34,889 bases of DNA, from IMG/VR virus record IMGVR_UViG_3300000233_000015, positions 1 through 34,889 of that record. One strand, 5' to 3'. A model generated the notes under the pieces. It saw only the letters and a list, made by a program, of their open reading frames with translations, was not told the DNA's origin and did no database searches. The DNA comes from a virus. Every line of letters starts with the position of its first letter. Position 1 is the stretch's first letter. A program made the translations under genes and the position numbers. Below, in pieces: positions 1 through 5,734 of the stretch.

Positions 1-1
1 T

Positions 2-118
2 CAGACCAGTGCCGCAATGGAGCAGAAAGCTTCGGCAGCATTGCAGAGTGGCAAGAGCAGCGGTCTTACCAAGACACTCGCTGGGTCAGTACTGTCGCAA
101 TCGAACAAGAGTCGGTAA
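2..118 (+). CDS. C-terminal fragment of an unidentified protein
   Basis: An open frame enters from the left edge and ends at a TAA at 116-118. The 38 visible residues are rich in Ala, Ser, Gln and Lys and end in SNKSR, like the helical or disordered tail of a larger protein. A gene with a good ribosome-binding site starts 22 bases downstream on the same strand, which fits an operon. No family can be named from so short a piece, and the frame could be open by chance. Confidence 0.45.
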   Translation, partial: QTSAAMEQKASAALQSGKSSGLTKTLAGSVLSQSNKSR

Positions 119-140
119 TAACATCGGAAGGGAGCAAAAA

Positions 141-983
141 ATGCTAGACGAAAAATACAAACAAGCAATCGCAGATATTGATAACCCTGCGTATACGATA
201 AGACATGGCGCATTTTACACATTTCTGAAGGAATGTGTAACAAACGAAGTGCATAAGCTTCCAGACTATTTGACTGATTATTTCTCAAAATATTCTGATG
301 CTAGAAGACAGATTATTGAGAGAATTCCCGCATTATTGACTAACTACTATTTTTGCGTTAAATATCCGTTAGCTTCAATGCAGATCCACTCAATATTCGA
401 ATTGAATCCAGGAATACATCGATTCACCAAGCACATCTGCGAACGCCCACATTTTGCCACTTGGATAAAGCTGGTTGAATTGGCAATTGTACAGTCAAAT
501 GATTATAAACAAGTTGAACTAGATGTGGGCAGCTGCCCGTATTCTCCTGGAAAAGCTCCTGAAACTCGGATCGCAGAAATACTCAATGAGAATGGTTACA
601 TTCTTATTGATTCATCCCTGGCGAACACGGCTTTCCGAGTTGTTGGACTTGAATCATTTGGTGCAAACGCTTTTTCAGGTCAGTTGCGCAAACTACTTGA
701 TGCCGAGTTCCCTCAACTAACTTACGTTGATATGCAATATCATCAACAACCTCCAGTTATGGAGATTGATGTCACCAAGGATATTGATGACAATATGGCG
801 ATGGGAAATTTCAGTATTATTCAAAGCGCCTTTGACTATGCAAAAGGAATCATTGCTCGCGGCGGTTATGTTGCGTTTTTGAAGAAGTATGTAAACTCAG
901 TACCATTACCTGTCAGGTATGTTTTCCATCAGAAAGATCTAGAAGAAATCTATTCAAAAATTTGCGTACGAATGAATCGCTAG
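141..983 (+). CDS. Unidentified 280-residue protein
   Basis: I do not recognise this protein. The frame is open further upstream to position 9, but ATG 141 is the better start because GGAAGGGAG lies just before it. The product looks soluble: no signal peptide or membrane segment is visible, aromatic residues and Ile are frequent, and the N-terminal half (MLDEKYKQAI, then DARRQIIERI) looks mainly helical. It ends with TAG, and a possible terminator follows. The gene downstream is convergent. Codon use looks more A+T-rich than the late structural genes to the right, so it may be accessory cargo or host DNA. Confidence is high that it is coding and nil for function. Confidence 0.7.
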   Translation: MLDEKYKQAIADIDNPAYTIRHGAFYTFLKECVTNEVHKLPDYLTDYFSKYSDARRQIIERIPALLTNYYFCVKYPLASMQIHSIFELNPGIHRFTKHICERPHFATWIKLVELAIVQSNDYKQVELDVGSCPYSPGKAPETRIAEILNENGYILIDSSLANTAFRVVGLESFGANAFSGQLRKLLDAEFPQLTYVDMQYHQQPPVMEIDVTKDIDDNMAMGNFSIIQSAFDYAKGIIARGGYVAFLKKYVNSVPLPVRYVFHQKDLEEIYSKICVRMNR

Positions 984-1004
984 TTTTTGATTCAGAGGTT
1001 AATG

Positions 1005-1049
1005 GCAAGGGCATATTCAGCTTTGCATGGATTTGCCCTTCGCTTTTTT
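1005..1049 (+). terminator. Possible rho-independent terminator
   Basis: GCAAGGGCA at 1005-1013 can pair with TGCCCTT at 1034-1040 across a loop of about 20 bases. A run of six T follows at 1044-1049. It would end the plus-strand transcript of the gene at 141-983. It overlaps the 3' end of the convergent gene, so the pairing could also be a chance feature of that coding sequence. Confidence 0.35.
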
Positions 1050-1919
1050 CCTTTCTCCTTGCATCAGCAACCATCCCATGGCTTTCGGATGCTTGGACCA
1101 GGCATATTCCAGTGGAATGGCATACATCTGCGCTTCGCTAATATCCCCAGGTGAGTAAGAATCCAACGGCATCTTGGGGAATTTTCCTTTGCCGACCAAG
1201 AATTTCTCCGTGTGTGAATTCTGCTTGCGGGCGCGACCCAGAGCTTCAACCGCCCGAGCCTCGTCTCCCTCGATCAGGTGCTCAAGAACTTTTCCCCAAG
1301 CAAAAACGGTGTGGTAGCTCACTTCATCGTATAGCTTGTACATTGCCTTGACTTGCTTGAGCATTCCCATTGCGAGCAATCCGCATAGCAGATAATATCG
1401 GACACCTTGGTTATCGTTCGGATTTAGCACGAGTATGGATTGCCATTCCTTGCAGGCTTCTTCCAGGCGGCCAAGCTCCAGAAGTTTGTGGGCGATTTGT
1501 TCCTTGATCCGCATGTAGGGTCTTGTTTCTGATACTAGCCAGAAATTACCCTTGGCTTCCTTGAACAATTTCTTGCCAAGTTGCTTTTCGGAAAAGGCGA
1601 GCATTTTGCGAAGGACATCCAGTTCCGCTTCTGGAATCAATTGCAAATGGTTTACAAGCTCAGTCATGATCTGAATATTATTCGGATCGATCTCAAGCGC
1701 CTGCTCAAGAAGGCTCTTGGTCTTGGACGGCGTGCGGGCCATCATGGAATCCTCAAACAGGTCCCAGGCGCGTTCCTGATTCGCCTCAGTGGCTGCAGGC
1801 TGGCCTTCTAATGCTTTGGTGAGCACGGATGGGACAAGTGGGATAATCTTTTGCATACTGTACCAACTAGGGAAATCAATAGTCTGGGTTTCCTTCAAAG
1901 GTACAAATAGAGCCCTCAC
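1017..1919 (-). CDS. Helical-repeat (TPR-like) protein, ST7-like in layout
   Basis: A roughly 300-residue soluble protein. Residues about 45-105 include LLEQALEIDPNN, and residues about 145-180 include LEEACKEWQSILVLNPND. Both follow the tetratricopeptide pattern, an amphipathic helix pair ending in a D/N-P turn, so it probably binds other proteins. The spacing resembles proteins annotated as tetratricopeptide or ST7-like. The frame opens with GTG at 1919, which has no Shine-Dalgarno site. ATG at 1856 (MQKIIPL) is an equally plausible start, also without a clear site. It is transcribed away from the TGCCGA-rich intergenic region and converges on the preceding gene. It does not belong to the phage structural module and could be host or cargo. 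The TPR call rests on motif appearance alone. Confidence 0.65.
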   Translation of the reverse strand: MRALFVPLKETQTIDFPSWYSMQKIIPLVPSVLTKALEGQPAATEANQERAWDLFEDSMMARTPSKTKSLLEQALEIDPNNIQIMTELVNHLQLIPEAELDVLRKMLAFSEKQLGKKLFKEAKGNFWLVSETRPYMRIKEQIAHKLLELGRLEEACKEWQSILVLNPNDNQGVRYYLLCGLLAMGMLKQVKAMYKLYDEVSYHTVFAWGKVLEHLIEGDEARAVEALGRARKQNSHTEKFLVGKGKFPKMPLDSYSPGDISEAQMYAIPLEYAWSKHPKAMGWLLMQGERKKAKGKSMQS

Positions 1920-1935
1920 GCCGGTATTGCCTGAA

Positions 1936-2240
1936 TGCCGAAAGCAAACATTCGGCAGCTCGGAACATTAATCGGCGGTGCAAGCCCTTATTCTATATGG
2001 GATTTCAGTCCGCGCCGAAAGTGCCGATCGTTTTCAGAGGTATGTCCCCCTACACACGTGTATTTTTTCTTTCCTCTCACTTCTGCTACTTGGAGAGAAT
2101 TCATTCACGCATTGTGATATACTTCTTCTTTCTTTCTACTCTTTCTAATTAAACATAAACAAACCCATATAAACCCTAGGCTCGTGGCCTGCCGATTGGG
2201 TCTGCCGAAAGTCCATTTATGCCGAATGGTGGTATCGGCA
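1936..2240. repeat. Cluster of TGCCGA hexamers in a noncoding stretch
   Basis: The stretch 1920-2334 has no gene. It contains TGCCGA or its complement TCGGCA at 1936, 1952, 2022, 2190, 2203, 2220 and 2235, and the near match CGCCGA at 2014 and its complement TCGGCG at 1972. The forward consensus is roughly TGCCGAWWG. The first two form a perfect inverted repeat, TGCCGAA, 8 bases, TTCGGCA (1936-1957). The four copies at 2190-2240 are spaced 13, 17 and 15 bp. About 0.15 copies of a hexamer (both strands) would be expected in 310 bp. Binding sites for a regulator, recombinase arm sites or origin iterons are all possible. Confidence 0.55.
2115..2123 (+). promoter_or_regulatory. Possible extended -10 promoter
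   Basis: TGATATACT matches the extended -10 form (TG, one base, TATACT). No -35 box stands at 17 bp; TTGGAG at 2090-2095 is 22 bp away, too far. A T-rich and then A-rich stretch follows. If used, it would give a leader of about 200 bases before the gene at 2335, and that leader would include four TGCCGA sites and the first conserved leader element. Confidence 0.3.
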
Positions 2241-2266
2241 AATTTCCGCGCAATTCCTCAATGCAT

Positions 2267-2325
2267 CGTCATCCTCCTGCCAATTCCGGTAGGAATAGGG
2301 AAACCAAGTATGAACCGGTTCCCTA
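2267..2325 (+). promoter_or_regulatory. Conserved phage leader element, copy 1 of 5
   Basis: CGTCAT at 2267-2272 and TCCGGTAGGAAT at 2285-2296 start 18 bp apart, as in the other copies (8503, 15510, 20863, 29789). A hairpin follows: TAGGGAAACC (2296-2305) pairs with GGTTCCCTA (2317-2325) with one bulged A, giving 9 bp. The stem abuts the likely Shine-Dalgarno sequence AGGAAG (2325-2330) of the gene at 2335, so folding could affect its translation. Function is inferred only from recurrence and position. Confidence 0.6.
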
Positions 2326-2334
2326 GGAAGATCG

Positions 2335-3348
2335 ATGGCATCCATGCTCCAGAACATGACCAGGCTCGGAGTCCTCCCTGACTCTGGAAAGCCCCTTTGC
2401 AAGTCCAAGGCAAAAACACCTGACGCAATCCCCCCTACGAAGCCCCTCAGTGCCATTTACGTTTCCACAGGCCTCAAGGTCCTCACTCCTTCCGACCTTG
2501 GCCCTGAAACAAAGGAATACGAGCAGGACAGCGTTAAATACCGCAGACTTGATCCTGAATACCTCGCATGGCTTCAGGAGCGCATGTTCAAGGCCCAGGC
2601 GGCACACCGGAATGGAAAGCTGCCCGATAAGCAATGGCAGTTCCTCCGCGAGAGCTTCAATGCTATCCAGGCATGGGCAAAATCAGCATTCACCCGTAAG
2701 CCAGCTCCTCAACCTGAAGTCGAACAATCCGACGAAGAGTTCTTTGCCTCCGCAGGGCCTGCAATCCCTGCACGAAGCAAACCGGAAGGATGGTGCTATC
2801 CACAATCCGGAAGCTTCCCATTCTTTGAAACTGTGCCCGATGCCTCCGTCCAGGCAGTGATGGCAATACGCGATGAGGCCTTATCCAAAGGCTGGTCCGA
2901 AGCCAGTCTCCTGCAAAATCGCGCACATCTGCTATTCCCCATAGGACATGACTGGGGCCTCGTCTGTTATCTCGGTGAAGGAAGAGAAATAAAGACTATT
3001 TCCCGAGAATTCATTGAAATAGTCCATCACGAAAAAAGTAACCGTACAAGCCTGCTCAGGTTCCAGAACCCGGATCTAATGCGAGGCTCCATTCCATCGC
3101 AAGGAGAACACAATGCCACGTTACGCCAATGCCCTGGAGATCCTTCCCAGGGAGCTCCTCGTCGAAGTCCAGAAGCACTTCTCAGGAAACCTGTGGATCC
3201 CGCATCCCAAAGCGTTCTACGACAGCCGCAGAGAACTCGTGCTCCAGCTATTCCGAAAAGGAACCACCACCAAGGAAATCTCAGCCTTGGCAAGCCTGAC
3301 CACAAGACGAGTTTGCCAAATTCTAGTCGAAGCACGTCAAACCGGTGA
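2335..3348 (+). CDS. Unidentified phage protein; C-terminal part overlaps the next gene
   Basis: I do not recognise the family. ATG 2335 follows AGGAAG at a good distance; later ATGs at residues 4 and 8 are possible. Residues 1-260 look like a real soluble protein, with a helical part around YLAWLQERMFKAQAAHR and QWQFLRESFNAIQAWAKSA, then a compact part around HDWGLVCYLGEGREIKTI. From about residue 260 the sequence becomes rich in Pro, Arg, Ser and Gln, and this part runs 236 bases through the next gene in another frame. That tail looks like an artefact of a lost stop codon or frameshift. The leader element lies 38 bases upstream. A role in early or regulatory functions is a guess from position. 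Confidence 0.6.
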   Translation: MASMLQNMTRLGVLPDSGKPLCKSKAKTPDAIPPTKPLSAIYVSTGLKVLTPSDLGPETKEYEQDSVKYRRLDPEYLAWLQERMFKAQAAHRNGKLPDKQWQFLRESFNAIQAWAKSAFTRKPAPQPEVEQSDEEFFASAGPAIPARSKPEGWCYPQSGSFPFFETVPDASVQAVMAIRDEALSKGWSEASLLQNRAHLLFPIGHDWGLVCYLGEGREIKTISREFIEIVHHEKSNRTSLLRFQNPDLMRGSIPSQGEHNATLRQCPGDPSQGAPRRSPEALLRKPVDPASQSVLRQPQRTRAPAIPKRNHHQGNLSLGKPDHKTSLPNSSRSTSNR

Positions 3349-3364
3349 GATTCCCAGTAAGTAA
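3113..3364 (+). CDS. Small HTH protein, CD3324/Mor-like putative transcription regulator
   Basis: An 83-residue protein with AAGGAG six bases before its ATG. The N-terminal part (YANALEILPRELLVEVQKHF, then IPHP) fits the pattern of CD3324-family and Mor-type activators: ILPxELLxEVQ, then a short strand with IP. Residues about 40-75 (RRELVLQLFRKG, KEISALASLTTRRVCQILVE) form a clear helix-turn-helix. Mor of phage Mu activates middle promoters, and related small proteins control phage transcription. Lying just before the terminase genes, this is the best candidate here for a late-gene activator. It overlaps the end of the preceding frame by 236 bases. The coding and HTH calls are firm; the family and role are inference. 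Confidence 0.75.
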   Translation: MPRYANALEILPRELLVEVQKHFSGNLWIPHPKAFYDSRRELVLQLFRKGTTTKEISALASLTTRRVCQILVEARQTGEIPSK

Positions 3365-3460
3365 TAAAATGCAGCTCGGCGTGGGCGTGTGGTGGCAAAA
3401 TTCGCATCCCGCCCCGCTGGCTGACCAAAAAAATACGAAACGACAATGTGGAGCGCTTCT

Positions 3461-4006
3461 GTGACCAAGAAAAAAACGAATATGGTTGAGCAAAAGGACT
3501 TTGTCCGCTGGCAGCAAAGCGCAGCCCAGATCGAAGAGAAGACCAAGGAAAAAAGCAAGCACCATGGGAATATCAACGCACTCAAGCATGGCATCTTTGC
3601 CAGCCGCATCCTGACTCCAGAGGAAAAGGAGCTCTTTGATATTCTGGTGGAGAAGCTTTACGGTGACTTCCAGTTCAACAAGTCGAGCGACTTCCTGCAG
3701 GTTGAATTGATCGGTGTCTATTCGGTCAAGTTGATGCGGGCCCAGATGGCTGGCGACACTGATGCGGCAGAGCGGCTCGACAGGATGATTCGTGCACACA
3801 TGCGCGAACTCAAGACCACAAAGATTGCCCGCGAAGGTGAGCAGCCCCAGCAATCCCAAACCTCGCCAGCCGAATGGGCATCGGCTCTTCTCGACAAGGC
3901 AGCCGAAGTCACCGAGAAAACCCAGGGCAAGAAAACGGCGTCCAAGAAAAAGCCAGAAACAATTGCCGATAACACCGGAGAGCCTGAAGAGGGAGCCTCG
4001 GAGTAA
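3461..4006 (+). CDS. Putative small terminase subunit
   Basis: A protein of about 181 residues. Its N-terminal third has the motif GNINALKHGIFASR followed by LTPEEKELFDILVEKLY, a pattern common in small phage proteins encoded just before the large terminase and often annotated as the DNA-recognising small terminase. The C-terminal 60 residues are Lys-, Glu- and Pro-rich and probably disordered. The frame is open from ATG 3446, but GTG 3461 has GGAG seven bases upstream and is preferred; ATG 3482 is also possible. Its partner, the large terminase, starts 1.7 kb downstream, with a minus-strand recombinase block between them, which is unusual. A strong terminator follows. The subunit assignment rests on motif and position. 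Confidence 0.6.
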   Translation: MTKKKTNMVEQKDFVRWQQSAAQIEEKTKEKSKHHGNINALKHGIFASRILTPEEKELFDILVEKLYGDFQFNKSSDFLQVELIGVYSVKLMRAQMAGDTDAAERLDRMIRAHMRELKTTKIAREGEQPQQSQTSPAEWASALLDKAAEVTEKTQGKKTASKKKPETIADNTGEPEEGASE

Positions 4007-4120
4007 CGGGGGCTCGTGGGTGGCACCGATGCTTGAAGGTGCAGATAATACCTGTTACTCCTTATAGGTGCTCGGCAAAAGACTGGCGGAAAATTAAGTC
4101 GAGAAAAATTTCCTCACGAC
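4007..4120. other. Short noncoding stretch, no clear feature
   Basis: There is no gene between the small-terminase-like gene and the terminator. GCACC and GGTGC (about 4023-4042) and ACCT and AGGT (about 4050-4069) could form weak hairpins, and one TCGGCA hexamer lies at 4072-4077. As the nearest noncoding DNA to the recombinase 3' end it could hold an attachment site, but no repeat supports that. Confidence 0.25.
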
Positions 4121-4149
4121 AAAGGGTGGCTCTTCCGGGCCACCCTTTT
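4121..4149. terminator. Strong rho-independent terminator, possibly bidirectional
   Basis: AAAGGGTGGC (4121-4130) pairs perfectly with GCCACCCTTT (4139-4148) around the loop TCTTCCGG, and TTTT lies at 4146-4149. It lies between the converging ends of the small-terminase-like gene and the recombinase. It should end the plus-strand transcript and, with a shorter T run, the minus-strand one. Confidence 0.8.
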
Positions 4150-4164
4150 CCAATTGGAATGAAG

Positions 4165-5052
4165 CTAAAGCAATTCTAGTGCGGCTTCCAACTGGTCGTC
4201 TACGAGGTGAGTGTAAATCTGCGTGGTTGATATATCGCGATGTCCCAAAGCTTTCTGGACCACAAGAAGATCTCGGGATGCCGCGTAAAGATGTGTGGCA
4301 AAGGTATGCCGCAGGCTGTGCGGCGTGAGAGGTTTGTCGATTCCAATCTTTCCAAGCCAGTGCCCGATGCGGTTTGCAATCTGTCGGAGAGAAAGCCGTC
4401 GGCCTTGATTGGAAAGGAACAATCCCTGCTCCTCATCGGTCACCATCCTGCGCCGGAGTTCTAGGTATCTCCTGAGCAAAACTCGAAGGTCTGTTTTGAG
4501 AAATCGAATCTGAGGAATATTTCCTTTGGCACGAATGCGTAGGTGCTTGGATACCAAGTCCACGTCTTCGATGTTGAGCCTAGCGAGTTCACCAATGCGA
4601 ATTCCGGTGCCAAGCAGGATCTCGCAAATGACTCGGTCGCGGAAATCTTGTGCATCGCTCCTCGACCTCAGTTCCTTCAAAAGTGTGCGTTTCTCACTTA
4701 CTGTCATGAACTGTGGCGGGGCCTGAGTTAGTCGGTGAGTTCGGATTGCCCTGGCAGGGTTCGATACGCAAGCCCCCGATTCATTGGCCCAGGCAAAGAA
4801 CGAGCGGATCACAGACTTGAATCTGTGAAGCGATGCGTCCGCCCTTGGGGCGCTACCAGACTTCGCTATGCGGTCATCAAGAATGGCTTGTTCAAGATGC
4901 TGGCCGGTATAATGGTCAATATCCAATTCAGGGAAAAGGCTTTCTAGAACGCCTGCCACTTGCCACAGGTCTCTGCGGTAGGCTGCAATTGTTCCAGGAG
5001 CCTTCTGGGAAGCCTGGAGATGGTTGCAGAAATTCTCCAGGCACGTTTCCAT
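4165..5052 (-). CDS. Tyrosine recombinase (phage integrase, XerD-like)
   Basis: A 295-residue site-specific recombinase from ATG 5052. Residues 1-105 form a SAM-like core-binding domain (TIAAYRRDLWQV, then FKSVIRSFFAWA). Residues about 115-295 are the catalytic domain, with the usual set visible: Arg152 (GTGIRIGEL), Lys176 (RAKGN), His245 and Arg248 (HSLRHTFATHL), His271 (LGHRD) and the nucleophile Tyr280 (STTQIYTHL). The length matches XerC/XerD enzymes. The frame is open upstream to 5169, but ATG 5052 starts two bases after the stop of the preceding gene and gives a standard N-terminus. It would carry out integration or excision or resolve dimers. It lacks an obvious arm-binding N-terminal domain. 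Confidence 0.92.
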   Translation of the reverse strand: METCLENFCNHLQASQKAPGTIAAYRRDLWQVAGVLESLFPELDIDHYTGQHLEQAILDDRIAKSGSAPRADASLHRFKSVIRSFFAWANESGACVSNPARAIRTHRLTQAPPQFMTVSEKRTLLKELRSRSDAQDFRDRVICEILLGTGIRIGELARLNIEDVDLVSKHLRIRAKGNIPQIRFLKTDLRVLLRRYLELRRRMVTDEEQGLFLSNQGRRLSLRQIANRIGHWLGKIGIDKPLTPHSLRHTFATHLYAASRDLLVVQKALGHRDISTTQIYTHLVDDQLEAALELL

Positions 5053-5053
5053 C

Positions 5054-5434
5054 TTAGTCGGCACTTTCGCCCTCAGGGGTTTCATCCTGCTTGGATCCAC
5101 TGTGGCCCATCGGTGTGCTCTTGGGCAATGGCAGTTCATCAATCCAGCCATTGTTCTTTGCGTGGACAAGCATCATACGAAAGACGCGCACAGTCTTTTC
5201 AATCGTTCTTGCTGCGCGAGGTTCCCCGTTTGGCTTCTTCATCAGGGAATCCCCTTTGAGGAATTTCCCAACTTGGAGCAGGCGCATTTCCTTGATGTCC
5301 TTGTCTCCGTGAAAGAAGGCTTCGACGATTTCGAGGTCTTTCCGGTATGTATAGATGGTGCGTTCACTTTTGCCGTTCTCCTTGAGGTGCTCAAGGAATT
5401 TGGCAGAGGCTTGTGCGATAGTCATTGTATTCAT
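5054..5434 (-). CDS. Stand-alone integrase core-binding-domain protein
   Basis: A 126-residue protein that resembles only the N-terminal SAM-like DNA-binding domain of tyrosine recombinases: TIAQASAKFLEHLKENGKSE, then TIYTYRKDLEIVEAFF, and TIEKTVRVFRMMLVHAKNNG. There is no catalytic domain. It ends in an acidic, disordered tail. AAAAGG stands seven bases before ATG 5434. The stop codon lies just before the start of the full recombinase, so the two are co-transcribed. It could be a directionality or specificity factor that binds the same core sites, or the remnant of a duplicated recombinase. The domain assignment is good; the role is inference. Confidence 0.75.
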   Translation of the reverse strand: MNTMTIAQASAKFLEHLKENGKSERTIYTYRKDLEIVEAFFHGDKDIKEMRLLQVGKFLKGDSLMKKPNGEPRAARTIEKTVRVFRMMLVHAKNNGWIDELPLPKSTPMGHSGSKQDETPEGESAD

Positions 5435-5452
5435 GTTTTTCCTTTTGTGTGT

Positions 5453-5641
5453 TTAGCAGTTCATGAACTGATGGATCTCGTTGAGTTCTTCGATAACGTG
5501 CCCGAGGGAACCGACGTGACTCCAGTCCACTTTTTCACCTTTGCCAAACTGGTTGACCTTGGTTCTGATTTCCTTTATCAATCGTTCGATGGTTTCCTTT
5601 CGGTCCTTGAAGGCTAGAGCGGCGTTGTTGTTCTGTGCCAT
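5453..5641 (-). CDS. Small unidentified protein of the recombinase block
   Basis: A 62-residue protein from ATG 5641, which has AAGGAG seven bases upstream; the frame is open to 5674 but without a better start. It is charged and mostly helical (FKDRKETIERLIKEIRTKV, then SLGHVIEELNEIHQFM) with no membrane segment. It is the first gene of a three-gene minus-strand block ending in the recombinase. Small helical proteins in that position are sometimes excisionases or regulators, but nothing in the sequence proves this. Confidence 0.6.
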   Translation of the reverse strand: MAQNNNAALAFKDRKETIERLIKEIRTKVNQFGKGEKVDWSHVGSLGHVIEELNEIHQFMNC

Positions 5642-5666
5642 CTGGGGTCTCCTTTTCGAGCATGTT

Positions 5667-5688
5667 GTGCGCATGTGTAATAACGCAC
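5667..5688. promoter_or_regulatory. Inverted repeat in the divergent intergenic region
   Basis: GTGCG (5667-5671) and CGCAC (5684-5688) form a short inverted repeat, 12 bases apart, in the 93 bp between the divergent recombinase block and the large terminase gene. It may be an operator. I could not assign a convincing -35/-10 pair on either strand. Confidence 0.25.
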
Positions 5689-5734
5689 TTACTCCGGGTT
5701 ATATCAAGTCAATTATGAAAGGTCTGCGATAATT

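Noticed and set aside
1-288. 95-codon minus-strand frame at the left edge
   Set aside because: It is antisense to the better supported gene at 141 and has no plausible start signal.
5341-5354. Extra TCCGGTATG copy on the plus strand
   Set aside because: It lies inside the minus-strand core-binding-domain gene, and the sequence 18 bp upstream does not match CGTCAT.
5024-5617. 197-codon open frame on the plus strand
   Set aside because: It is antisense to three minus-strand genes with good starts and clear recombinase motifs.
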